From a virus: a DNA stretch of 26,207 nt. The stretch is taken from IMG/VR virus record IMGVR_UViG_3300044630_001365, positions 1-26,207 of that record; one strand, 5' to 3'. Below are positions 15,537 to 21,705 of the stretch, in pieces. Both the position numbers and the translations under genes were made by a program. The notes under the pieces are model-generated. The model was not told the DNA's origin. It worked only from the letters and a program-made list of their open reading frames with translations, and did no database searches. How positions within the stretch are numbered: the stretch's first letter is position 1; every line of letters begins with the position of its first letter.

Positions 15537-15989
15537 TTACTTACCTTTTGGTGCCCAAAAAGCATCGTTAGATGATGTGGACTTGAACCAAGGACGCTTC
15601 GGGTTTGACTGAAGACCGTCACGGTTGTCCCACACTTCGGTTACACCCTTCATAGCGCACTGTTCGTTGAGCCATTCAGGAATTGGACCGTGTTGCTTGC
15701 CTTTTACACGGACTGTGAATCCGCTTACTTGCTTCGCTTCGGGGAACGACTGTGTAAACAGTTGCTCATCCGCTGGTGCTGGAGCAGGATTGTGAGCCTG
15801 CTGTGGTGCTGGTGTCGTGGCAGGGGCTGTGACGCTCATACCTTGTGAAGTAAGGATAATGTCGCATACTGCTTCGTATGCTTCATTGAACGCAACAATG
15901 TTAGCATTAACATCGTTGCTCTTGGGTGTTAACTCGCTCGCAATTTTTGCGGCTACTTGCATAATGATGGATTGGTCTTTATTGACCAT
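15537..15989 (-). CDS. 150-aa protein, possible ssDNA-binding or replication accessory
   Basis: The ribosome binding site AAAGGAGA is strong. Residues 1-50 are helical. Residues 52-75 are a Pro/Ala linker (VTAPATTPAPQQAHNPAPAP). The C-terminal 70 residues form a compact basic domain (GFTVRVKGKQHGPIPEWLNE, then VWDNRDGLQSNPKRPWFKS) rich in aromatic and Lys residues. The gene lies between nuclease and helicase genes and overlaps the former by 11 bases. A role in binding single-stranded DNA or loading the helicase is plausible from position and charge, but I recognise no OB-fold signature. Treat the function as unknown. Confidence 0.65.
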   Translation of the reverse strand: MVNKDQSIIMQVAAKIASELTPKSNDVNANIVAFNEAYEAVCDIILTSQGMSVTAPATTPAPQQAHNPAPAPADEQLFTQSFPEAKQVSGFTVRVKGKQHGPIPEWLNEQCAMKGVTEVWDNRDGLQSNPKRPWFKSTSSNDAFWAPKGK

Positions 15990-16878
15990 TTGTACTCTCC
16001 TTTGTTGAGTAGTTGGTTGACACTGTATCAGATACTGGTTCTGTCAATGTCACTGGAGTTTCCTGTAAGGGCAAGGACAGTCCATTCGGGCTGACAAATG
16101 CGCCTTTACACATACTCCAATAGTCGCACCACTTTTCGCTACATAGCGCACTGGTGTCGTTCATAAGCCAGTTTCTGTCCGTGCCCATAACAAGGGCAGT
16201 TTGGATAACTGGTTTCACATTATGAATAAGCCATTGTTGGTGTTCTTCGGTACGGCGAAGAATACCGATTTGGGCTTTAGGTTTTTCTTGGCGTACCATA
16301 ACGCCATAACGGAACTCGGCAGGGTATTTAGTCATCAAACGGTCAACGGCAGCAGCACAATAAACTGTAGCCTGAATAGATTGCGATTGTTTTTCCTTCA
16401 TATAATAAGGACGGGACGCTGTTTTCCAGTCCCACACAACACCGTTCGGGTCAATGTAGTCCATAGTTCCTTCACACCATACGGCGTACTCGCCAACGGT
16501 TATACCAAGTGGGAAACTAAAACGCATCTCAACCTGACCACCGAAGGTAACTTCAGGCATAATATGCGTTTTGAACGCTTCACACATACCGCCTATCTGG
16601 GCGACAGATTTATCAGGGTCAAGGTTAGTGACTTTATAAGGCTGTTCACGCAAATGTTCCCAATGGTCAAGGACAGTCTGCAACATCTCATCGGGGTTTC
16701 CACCGCCAAGGATAGTCTCAATTCCAAAGTGAATTGCTGTTCCCATAATGGTCGCATCGCTCGGACCTGATAGTTCAGGTTTCGCTAGTTTGAAGCGTGC
16801 CCTTTCAGGACAGATAATGCTGTCGTTCAGCCACGATTGGCGCAAATATATAACGCCAGAGTGATGGTCTATTCTCAT
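15979..16878 (-). CDS. Cas4/RecB-family exonuclease with Fe-S cysteines
   Basis: 299 aa, GGAG 8 bases before the ATG. The PD-(D/E)XK motifs of the RecB/Cas4 branch are in order: GTAIHFGIE (H50), CEGTMDYIDPNG (D140), VVWDWKTA (D150, K152) and QATVY (Q169, Y173). Four cysteines (C23 near the start in IICPERARF, then C246, C251 and C257 in the segment CSEKWCDYWSMCKG) match the split Fe-S cluster of Cas4 and AddB nucleases. It probably degrades DNA ends for recombination or repair in replication. The tail after residue 265 is Thr/Ser-rich and looks disordered. No CRISPR array or other cas gene is nearby, so this is a phage recombination nuclease rather than a Cas protein. Confidence 0.8.
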   Translation of the reverse strand: MRIDHHSGVIYLRQSWLNDSIICPERARFKLAKPELSGPSDATIMGTAIHFGIETILGGGNPDEMLQTVLDHWEHLREQPYKVTNLDPDKSVAQIGGMCEAFKTHIMPEVTFGGQVEMRFSFPLGITVGEYAVWCEGTMDYIDPNGVVWDWKTASRPYYMKEKQSQSIQATVYCAAAVDRLMTKYPAEFRYGVMVRQEKPKAQIGILRRTEEHQQWLIHNVKPVIQTALVMGTDRNWLMNDTSALCSEKWCDYWSMCKGAFVSPNGLSLPLQETPVTLTEPVSDTVSTNYSTKESTNGQ

Positions 16879-17587
16879 TTTTTCTCCAAGTGCAAGGATA
16901 GTCTGCTATTTACAATAAACAGTATAGCACGGACAAGGACAGTCTATTGTCACTGTTCCATTGTCCCTGCCAATACTGTCTATAGTCTATGGTTATGTGT
17001 TACGCACCCGCTAATTTCTTGCGGTGGCGTTCACGAACTTTATTTACAACTGTCGGGTTATACTCTTTACCGAACTCTTTATGGACTATGTCCACAATTT
17101 CCCGTGAAGTCAACTCTGTTTCTTTCGCTAATTGATGTAGCATTTTCTGTGCGGGTTTATCCCCGCCTTTCAAACGCTCACGGCGTTCCGACCAATACTT
17201 GCGGATACCGTTCACCATAGCGACAGTCAAACCTAGTTGCCTAGCAAGTTCCCGATAATTTAGATTATCCCCCATAAACAGTTCGTCTAGTTCCGCTATG
17301 CGTTCCTGAGTCCAACCGTCACCTGCCTTACCTGTTGTTAGGCTGTCCATTAGAAACTGTGGTTCTAATTCGTGGTAGTTCATAATCTCAACGAGACTAT
17401 CGTTGAACTTGTCCATAGCATACTGTACGACTTCACGCACCTTACCCCACTGCACGAACGGAGAATCATTATCATCCAACTCAATAGGTTCCATTTCAAG
17501 CAAACTCTCCCCTTGAAGGGAGTGTTTGGAATAATGATAAGCATCATAAAAAGTTTCAAGGTCAACCAAATAGTCAAGGATAGTCTG
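16072..17587 (+). repeat. six dispersed copies of CAAGGAYAGTC(T)
   Basis: Direct copies begin at 16072 (ending TCC), 16668, 16707, 16893, 16934 and 17575. Five have the full 12 bases CAAGGAYAGTCT and three of these continue with G. Two lie in the intergenic region 16879-16999. The others are inside the Cas4-like and HTH genes, in different reading frames, so protein coding does not explain them. Candidates are binding sites for a phage regulator (the neighbouring double-HTH protein is one) or replication iterons. Confidence 0.7.
16879..16999 (-). promoter_or_regulatory. intergenic regulatory region with operator-like repeats
   Basis: 121 bases separate the HTH gene from the Cas4-like gene. 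Two of the six CAAGGAYAGTCT copies lie here. On the - strand a good -10 hexamer TATACT sits at 16926-16921, but no -35 at standard spacing is convincing. A promoter overlapped by operator repeats is plausible and would separate the DNA metabolism operon from the early genes. GGAG before the Cas4-like start is the ribosome binding site. Confidence 0.4.
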
Positions 17588-17758
17588 CCTTGTCCAAGGG
17601 ACACCATAACCTTTCAACTCGCACAACTCACGCCCCATCCACATATCGTGTACGCCGTTCCTAGTTATAGGAACAATGTTATGTGGTATGACAACATCAC
17701 ATAAACACGACAAGTCGTGTTCGGCAACACCGCATCCTAGTTCATTTTCAATGTCCAT
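17000..17758 (-). CDS. protein with two helix-turn-helix segments, probable DNA-binding regulator
   Basis: 252 aa; the start overlaps the upstream stop (TGATG). The N-terminal half (1-140) is acidic and helical with several Cys (C9, C18, C20) and is not recognised. Residues about 149-190 hold a typical HTH (ERIAELDELF, then NYRELARQLGLTVAMVNGIR). Residues about 215-247 hold a second HTH-like unit (LTSREIVDIVHKEFG, then NPTVVNKVRERHRKKL). It could be a transcription regulator of the leftward operons or a DNA-organising protein. It stands next to the repeat cluster at 16.0-17.6 kb, which makes those repeats its candidate sites; this link is inference. Confidence 0.6.
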   Translation of the reverse strand: MDIENELGCGVAEHDLSCLCDVVIPHNIVPITRNGVHDMWMGRELCELKGYGVPWTRQTILDYLVDLETFYDAYHYSKHSLQGESLLEMEPIELDDNDSPFVQWGKVREVVQYAMDKFNDSLVEIMNYHELEPQFLMDSLTTGKAGDGWTQERIAELDELFMGDNLNYRELARQLGLTVAMVNGIRKYWSERRERLKGGDKPAQKMLHQLAKETELTSREIVDIVHKEFGKEYNPTVVNKVRERHRKKLAGA

Positions 17759-17994
17759 CAGTCGTATCCTATCTCTTCAATGAGTTCTTCATAATCGGCT
17801 AAACACCACTCTAATGCTTCAATAATGAAACTGAAAACAGTTTCATATTCATATTCCATAGCGCATTGACCACCGTATTTAGAGACATTGTGGTAACGAG
17901 TTACCACCCATCCCTTGTGTGCGTTGGCGTACTGCACTTCATAGTAGCCGTCAATGTCGGGCGCATCAACGGTTATCAATTTTATTGATTCCAT
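17758..17994 (-). CDS. 78-aa acidic protein, unknown
   Basis: AGGAGAAAG precedes the ATG. The N-terminal half is beta-like (YYEVQYANAHKGWVVTRYHN); the C-terminal half is acidic helix (IIEALEWCLADYEELIEEIG). There is no motif I recognise. It ends in a TGATG overlap with the HTH gene and is likely co-translated with it. Its coding DNA carries two of the strong inverted repeats (17825-17846 and 17890-17907). The strong net negative charge is reminiscent of phage DNA mimics or inhibitors, but nothing specific supports such a role. Confidence 0.65.
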   Translation of the reverse strand: MESIKLITVDAPDIDGYYEVQYANAHKGWVVTRYHNVSKYGGQCAMEYEYETVFSFIIEALEWCLADYEELIEEIGYD

Positions 17995-18003
17995 AACTTT
18001 CTC

Positions 18004-18306
18004 CTAAATATCATCCAAATAGTTATCTTCAACACCTGTCACTTTAGTGACGGCATCGCTAATAAATTCCCAACCGTAAATGTCGGCAACAGCATCAATG
18101 CTGTAATCCCACTCCCTAGTTGCCATAACCGCATCCAACAGTTCACCTGTTGGTTCCACCAACCTAGACTCTAGTACGGTTACAATGTCTTCGGCGGACC
18201 AAACAACCCCCTTGAAACCGAACTTATACATAAGTTGTCTTATAACCCGATACGCTGTATCGGGACATTCCATTGATTCAATATATTGAATTGATTCAGT
18301 GTCCAT
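18004..18306 (-). CDS. 100-aa protein, paralogue of the gene at 18608-18868
   Basis: The start is taken at 18306, where ATG overlaps the upstream stop (TAATG) and GGGAG lies upstream; a start five codons earlier is possible. The protein shares a pattern with the product of 18608-18868: KFGFKGVVWSAEDIVTVLES against KFGWKGVMFTRDYVRQAVIE, and LLDAVMATREW against KVDAVMSGRMW. The two therefore appear to be a duplicated small family within the window. No catalytic motif is seen. The coding sequence contains a perfect 16-base palindrome (18276-18291) and an 8-bp hairpin (18246-18264). Confidence 0.7.
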   Translation of the reverse strand: MDTESIQYIESMECPDTAYRVIRQLMYKFGFKGVVWSAEDIVTVLESRLVEPTGELLDAVMATREWDYSIDAVADIYGWEFISDAVTKVTGVEDNYLDDI

Positions 18307-18605
18307 TATTCTTTCTCCCATTCTGGATTATTTAGAATCTCCAACGCTTGAAGATACTCTTCATCAGTTTCCTTCGTCCACTTGCCTTGTTCCATATCAA
18401 ACGCAGGACCTTCGGTGAATCTATCCACCAAAATTCTATCGTCAATATATTTAGTTTGAGTGGATAAATCTACCGCCACTACGAAGTAGATTTTCTTACC
18501 TGTTTGCATTGCCGATAGGCAAGCACCGCACACGGTTTCGTCAAACTCGTAATCGGCTAGGTCGTAACCGCATTGGTCACAATAGCGTTTATCTTCTGTT
18601 TCCAT
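18306..18605 (-). CDS. zinc-ribbon protein, unknown
   Basis: 99 aa. Cysteines C9, C12, C26 and C29 in YCDQCGYDL and VCGACL form a classic four-Cys zinc ribbon. The rest has a beta strand (KKIYFVVAVDLSTQTKYIDD) and an acidic helical tail. AAAAGGA is the ribosome binding site. It lies between the two related small genes and is coupled to the downstream one. Zinc ribbons of this size in phage early regions usually bind nucleic acid or a host protein; the target is not known. Confidence 0.7.
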   Translation of the reverse strand: METEDKRYCDQCGYDLADYEFDETVCGACLSAMQTGKKIYFVVAVDLSTQTKYIDDRILVDRFTEGPAFDMEQGKWTKETDEEYLQALEILNNPEWEKE

Positions 18606-18607
18606 TG

Positions 18608-18868
18608 TTATTTATCCTTTTCTGTTTCTACAATTGCATCATAGATGCATCCCATACCTTCAGTAGCAATGGCTTCTTCAAGGTCTTTCACCCACATACG
18701 ACCAGACATAACAGCGTCCACCTTGTCGTCAAGGCTTTCCGACCATCCATAATGCTCAATGACGGCTTGCCGTACATAATCACGGGTGAACATTACACCC
18801 TTCCATCCAAACTTGTGGGCGAAGTCCCACATAAGTTTCAACGCTTGGTCTTCAGTATAATTTTCCAT
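18608..18868 (-). CDS. 86-aa protein, paralogue of the gene at 18004-18306
   Basis: MENYTEDQALKLMWDFAHKF, then GWKGVMFTRDYVRQAVIEHY and KVDAVMSGRMWVKDLEEAI. The spacing of KFG(F/W)KGV and the (L/V)DAVM motif matches the protein of 18004-18306 end to end. AAAGGAAAA is the ribosome binding site. Both are acidic, helical and early-located. Duplicated small genes flanking a zinc-ribbon gene suggest tandem duplication followed by divergence. Function unknown. Confidence 0.7.
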   Translation of the reverse strand: MENYTEDQALKLMWDFAHKFGWKGVMFTRDYVRQAVIEHYGWSESLDDKVDAVMSGRMWVKDLEEAIATEGMGCIYDAIVETEKDK

Positions 18869-18870
18869 TG

Positions 18871-19062
18871 TTATTTTCCTTTCAGTTCCATAACGGTAAT
18901 ACCTTTACCGATATGGTTATTACACGACGGCGGAGCCGTCATTTTTACGAATATCTCAACGGTGTTTTTACACCGTGGACATACCCAAATGCCTGCTTTA
19001 TACAACTGAACGGGGGGCTTACGCCCCCCGTTGTTTGTTGTTTCTTTCACGGCACTTGCCAT
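18871..19062 (-). CDS. zinc-finger mini-protein (C-x2-C / C-x2-H)
   Basis: 63 aa. GIWVCPRCKNTVEIFVK followed by PPSCNNHIGK gives C28, C31, C47 and H50, a compact metal-binding fold. Proteins of this 'W-x-C-x-x-C ... P-x-C-x-x-H' kind occur in actinophages as unknown short proteins. The start overlaps the upstream stop (TAATG). The codons for NNGGRKPPVQ contain a perfect 10-bp inverted repeat, which is more likely to be selected at the nucleic-acid level than by the protein. Confidence 0.7.
   Translation of the reverse strand: MASAVKETTNNGGRKPPVQLYKAGIWVCPRCKNTVEIFVKMTAPPSCNNHIGKGITVMELKGK
19009..19032. repeat. 10-bp perfect inverted repeat, loop of 4
   Basis: Arms AACGGGGGGC and GCCCCCCGTT flank the loop TTAC. 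It is the most G+C-rich hairpin of the early region and lies inside a coding sequence. It has no following T-run on the - strand, so an intrinsic terminator for the leftward transcript is unlikely. Confidence 0.9.
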
Positions 19063-19703
19063 TATAACATCTCCTTCATCTGTAGGCAGAAGCGTGTAAT
19101 TTCCTGCATCTCATCTGCGTTCAATTCGTCAATGCCTTCGGCATTATCTTCGGCAAATGTAGCAACATCATCCAACATACCCTTTAGGGTAGCAATGGCG
19201 TTGTTATACCGTTCTGATGAACGGTCACCATTTACGGAGCAGTCGTACATTGCGAAAGTGGCACGGTCAAGTGTGTCAACATCACAGATGTTGTGTTGAA
19301 TGGCGAAGTCGCAAATAGTAGCCATACTAACCGCAAGGTTATAAGCACTAGCCGTTCCTTCGGTCAAACCTGAGACTAATACTTCGTATACTTCTTCGGG
19401 AATGTCGTAGTTTTCTCCGTCATACTCGCCGTTCTGTGCTAAGCCCCACACAACTACGCAGTTACCGTGAATCTCACGCTTGAAGAGATTAGTGGCGAGA
19501 TAATTCATCTCCATACCGTTGATGAGAAACTCATCATTGACATAGCCAACGAACAACATTTCTTCCATACCACAATTTGTGGTAACACAGTCAAAGTGAC
19601 CACCTACGGCAGACTGAATGGATTTATGGTCTTCTACGAAGATAGGTTCGGGTTCAACATTGACCCCGCTAGGTAGGAATAATCCTACGGTAATTGATGA
19701 CAT
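19062..19703 (-). CDS. DUF3846-like protein
   Basis: 213 aa. The first 90 residues follow the DUF3846 pattern seen in actinobacteria and their phages: a strand plus 'EDHKSIQSAVGGHFDCV', then YVNDEFLINGMEMNYLATNL and VVVWGLAQNG. The remaining 120 residues are acidic helix (for example LDDVATFAEDNAEGIDELNA) and are not recognised. The high acidic charge resembles antirestriction DNA mimics that often sit near DUF3846 genes, but that is speculative. The leader contains a hairpin (AACCT-GAA-AGGTT in mRNA sense) that includes the ribosome binding site GAAAGG and, just upstream, the box shared with three other genes. Confidence 0.6.
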   Translation of the reverse strand: MSSITVGLFLPSGVNVEPEPIFVEDHKSIQSAVGGHFDCVTTNCGMEEMLFVGYVNDEFLINGMEMNYLATNLFKREIHGNCVVVWGLAQNGEYDGENYDIPEEVYEVLVSGLTEGTASAYNLAVSMATICDFAIQHNICDVDTLDRATFAMYDCSVNGDRSSERYNNAIATLKGMLDDVATFAEDNAEGIDELNADEMQEITRFCLQMKEML

Positions 19704-19847
19704 TATATAACCTTTCAGGTTAGTAGGGATTTATTGGAGCCGTTGACTCCGTGACACATAGCGAGCATCTGCGGTGTCCACTATGTATCACGCAACCAAC
19801 GGGAATTGGTTGGTGCAGACTATTGTCTGCAGTTAGTTTATCGGTTG
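19704..19847 (-). promoter_or_regulatory. structured leader upstream of the DUF3846-like gene
   Basis: 144 non-coding bases made almost entirely of inverted repeats. TGCAGAC/GTCTGCA is at 19814-19831 (loop TATT). CAACCAA/TTGGTTG is at 19793-19812. A long arm pair at 19751-19761 and 19781-19791 matches at 10 of 11 positions with a 19-base loop. A small hairpin at 19708-19722 contains the ribosome binding site. The box TAGTAGGGAT is at 19721-19730. Such a compact series looks like a structured 5' leader RNA. No known riboswitch class is recognised. Confidence 0.6.
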
Positions 19848-20105
19848 TTATCTCCGTTTCCACCATAGAGAACAGATAGTTCTAACAATGTCGCTGTCCT
19901 TTATTTGGATGTAAATCCAATAATTTATCAACACGAAAGCGTAGAACACTAGCAATGTTATCGTTAGCATAACGATAATCATTAGCAGATTCACGGTCAT
20001 AATCTGGTCATTCTCCCACTGTCCCCTAAGCGTTAGGAGCAGGGACAGCAGGAAACACCAACTGAATAGGGCTATGCCCCATTCCCATAGTTTGTCCGTG
20101 TTCAT
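19848..20105 (-). CDS. two-span membrane protein, holin candidate
   Basis: 85 aa with two hydrophobic segments: about residues 7-26 (WEWGIALFSWCFLLSLLLTL) and about 36-66 (a run of Met, Ile, Leu, Val through YAFVLINYWIY). They are joined by a short polar loop (RGQWENDQ), and the C-terminus ends in WWKRR. Size, two spans and charged tail are within the range of phage holins, and no holin is seen next to the lysin. However, it lies in the early-type leftward operon, so superinfection exclusion or another membrane role is equally possible. Its ribosome binding site is in the 3' arm of a 9-bp hairpin at 20112-20135. Confidence 0.65.
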   Translation of the reverse strand: MNTDKLWEWGIALFSWCFLLSLLLTLRGQWENDQIMTVNLLMIIVMLTITLLVFYAFVLINYWIYIQIKDSDIVRTICSLWWKRR

Positions 20106-20107
20106 AA

Positions 20108-20350
20108 TTAGTTACCTTTCAATTCTGAAAGGTAATCACGATTCATCTCCAACGGCATACCCAATTGACTAGTTAGATAAACTAGTCGGTCCTTGTCGCT
20201 AGGCAATTCCATAAGGTCCTGAATCTGTTGAAACTCCCAATGGGATACATCCCATACGAAGTCAACATTACCCATCATACTAGGGCTAAAAGCCCATAGC
20301 CCCGATGCTTTATGAAAACCAACATAAGTTGGTGAAGTTTGAATGGTCAT
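20108..20350 (-). CDS. 80-aa protein, unknown
   Basis: Start taken at ATG 20350 (TGATG overlap with the upstream gene, GGGGG upstream). The product has a beta-like N-terminus (SPTYVGFHKASGLWAFSPSM) with several Trp and a helical C-terminal part. No family is recognised. Its DNA includes the hairpins at 20112-20135, 20167-20187 and 20240-20255. Confidence 0.65.
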   Translation of the reverse strand: MTIQTSPTYVGFHKASGLWAFSPSMMGNVDFVWDVSHWEFQQIQDLMELPSDKDRLVYLTSQLGMPLEMNRDYLSELKGN

Positions 20351-20610
20351 CACTTGTCCCCCTTCAGGGCTAATTGTGCCTGATTATAGGCACGGTGTAG
20401 GTTTTCGTATGCAGTGTCCAAATGGTACAACTCATCATTGAGTTGGTCAATACGATGTTCGTATCTATGAACTGCATTATGTAATTGAGCCTTTAGGTCA
20501 ATTACTTCCTGATGTTTTTCGTCAACTTGTTTCTGCAACTGTGTTGCAGTAATCTGCAAGTTGCGAATGTTACGGCGTAGCCGTTTCACAATGGGTAATT
20601 TGCTAAACAT
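20350..20610 (-). CDS. 86-aa coiled-coil protein, unknown
   Basis: After a basic N-terminus (PIVKRLRRNIRN) the whole protein is a heptad coiled coil (LQITATQLQKQVDEKHQEVI, then LNDELYHLDTAYENLHRAYN). The start codon lies inside a perfect 18-base palindrome (20604-20621), with GAAAGG just upstream on the mRNA. The basic head and coiled coil would suit a small scaffold or DNA-bridging protein; nothing more specific can be said. Confidence 0.7.
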   Translation of the reverse strand: MFSKLPIVKRLRRNIRNLQITATQLQKQVDEKHQEVIDLKAQLHNAVHRYEHRIDQLNDELYHLDTAYENLHRAYNQAQLALKGDK

Positions 20611-20632
20611 TATAATGTTTACCTTTCTTTAG

Positions 20633-20752
20633 TCAGTCTTCTTCGCAGAATTTTCCATCTTCACAGATGGAACATTGAATGTCTGTCTCTAGCAGAGACA
20701 CTCTTCCACACCAAACGCATAACAACTTCTGTTGTTCATCGTCAATAAACAT
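20633..20752 (-). CDS. 39-aa zinc-ribbon mini-protein
   Basis: Found by translating the gap between two larger genes. ATG at 20752 (ribosome binding site AAAGGA) opens MFIDDEQQKLLCVWCGRVSL; the product ends with two further Cys (CSICEDG, KFCEED) before TGA. CVWC and CSIC give a four-Cys metal site. Length and acidity resemble other tiny zinc ribbons in this region. The start codon is enclosed in the hairpin ATAAAC/GTTTAT. The strong ribosome site and exact fit in the gap support it as a real gene. Confidence 0.75.
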   Translation of the reverse strand: MFIDDEQQKLLCVWCGRVSLLETDIQCSICEDGKFCEED

Positions 20753-20766
20753 TGTTTATCCTTTCT

Positions 20767-21642
20767 TTATAATTCGGATGGAATAAGTTCCATCCCCTTG
20801 AGAGTTTGCATAACCCAACCCATAGGGTCACGAACGATGTCACCGCTACCGTCCTGAAGTTTCTCTACGATTACATCGTATTCATCCAACATTGGCAACC
20901 CCATTTTATGGGGTCTACCATAGCCACTACCCATAGTGGCGTGCTGTTCGTATGCTGTTGCGCTCTGTTCCTGAACAGAGAATGTTAGTCGGCGCAACAT
21001 TGAAGGATGAGCCAAAGCGAACATAACGGAGTTTATGTCCAAAGTATCTGCCGAGTCGTGCAGTTTCACTGCCGTACTATAGGCGTGTTCTCCGTCACCC
21101 GCTATCGTTGAATCCCACCACAACTCAACACCAAAGCCGAGTTTATTGATGGTATCAATAAGCGACAACACCGCAATGCCACGCTTCATAAGCCATTCGG
21201 CTTGAATATAAGAACTTGCAGTTCCTGCAACGACAACCTTTATAACTCTGCCGATAGACTTATCGGCACTAGCGGAAAAGTTCACCATACATTCAGGGTC
21301 ACCTTCCACGAAACGCCCCATATCCACATAAGCACCACCAAAGTCGTAGGTCGGCTTATAAAGTTCCGATAATTTATCGGCAAGTCGTTCGGTAACATCC
21401 GTAAGGATGTTATCAACCTTAGGACGCAACTCGGTCCAACCTTCGGTTGCTAACTCGCAAGTAGCCTTGAGTGTTCTGGCGTGTGGTCCGTGCCAATCTT
21501 CTTCAAACTTCTTATCCGAAGACCCTGTCTTCGGATTAGTTTGGGCAAACTTTATGAACTCACCTAGTGAGTCAAACAACTCACAATGCAGTTTCTTACC
21601 CTTAGGCATAGCCTTGTTGCCGTATTCGTTGATGATTCTCAT
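20767..21642 (-). CDS. partner of the MoxR/CobS-like ATPase; degenerate von Willebrand A-like protein
   Basis: 291 aa from ATG 21642, chosen because GGAG lies just upstream in a hairpin loop; the frame is open further up to 21705 but that part has no ribosome site. Residues about 1-95 (SLGEFIKFAQTN, DWHGPHARTLKATCELATEG) are helical. A central stretch at about 130-185 (RVIKVVVAGTASSYIQAEWL, then IAVLSLIDTINKLGFGVELW) has the alternation of a von Willebrand A core, with AGTASS where the metal-binding D-x-S-x-S would be. The Asp is lost, so metal binding is doubtful. MoxR-family ATPases usually pair with such proteins, and the ATPase gene is directly upstream. The assignment is structural inference. 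Confidence 0.5.
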   Translation of the reverse strand: MRIINEYGNKAMPKGKKLHCELFDSLGEFIKFAQTNPKTGSSDKKFEEDWHGPHARTLKATCELATEGWTELRPKVDNILTDVTERLADKLSELYKPTYDFGGAYVDMGRFVEGDPECMVNFSASADKSIGRVIKVVVAGTASSYIQAEWLMKRGIAVLSLIDTINKLGFGVELWWDSTIAGDGEHAYSTAVKLHDSADTLDINSVMFALAHPSMLRRLTFSVQEQSATAYEQHATMGSGYGRPHKMGLPMLDEYDVIVEKLQDGSGDIVRDPMGWVMQTLKGMELIPSEL

Positions 21643-21669
21643 TTGAAACTCCGTTTCAATAGTAGGGAT
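21643..21669 (-). promoter_or_regulatory. hairpin leader with ribosome site in loop, plus shared box
   Basis: In mRNA sense the stem TTGAAAC/GTTTCAA encloses GGA of the ribosome binding site GGAG. TAGTAGGGAT (+ sense) follows at 21660-21669. The same arrangement occurs before the genes starting at 23005 and 23320, and a variant before 19703. Confidence 0.7.
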
Positions 21670-21683
21670 AATTGGGGTAATGA

Positions 21684-21705
21684 GTGTGGCACTAAAGTGC
21701 CACAC
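21684..21705. repeat. 10-bp inverted repeat over the stop of the ATPase gene
   Basis: GTGTGGCACT and AGTGCCACAC are separated by AA, and the stop codon of the leftward ATPase gene lies at the centre. There is no T-run afterwards, so it is not a standard terminator. It may act as a 3' stabilising hairpin or processing site between the ATPase and its partner gene. Confidence 0.85.

Noticed and set aside
16201-16770. 189-aa frame on the + strand
   Set aside because: It lies entirely antisense to the Cas4-like nuclease, whose motifs are all intact; no ribosome site.
15979-16878. Cas4-like gene considered as part of a CRISPR system
   Set aside because: No cas1, cas2 or repeat array is visible; neighbours are phage replication genes, so a phage recombination nuclease is the simpler reading.
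18509-19009. 166-aa frame on the + strand
   Set aside because: Antisense across three small - strand genes with good ribosome sites and zinc motifs.
19009-19032. G+C-rich hairpin considered as an intrinsic terminator
   Set aside because: No T-run follows on the - strand, it is inside a coding sequence, and the operon continues downstream.
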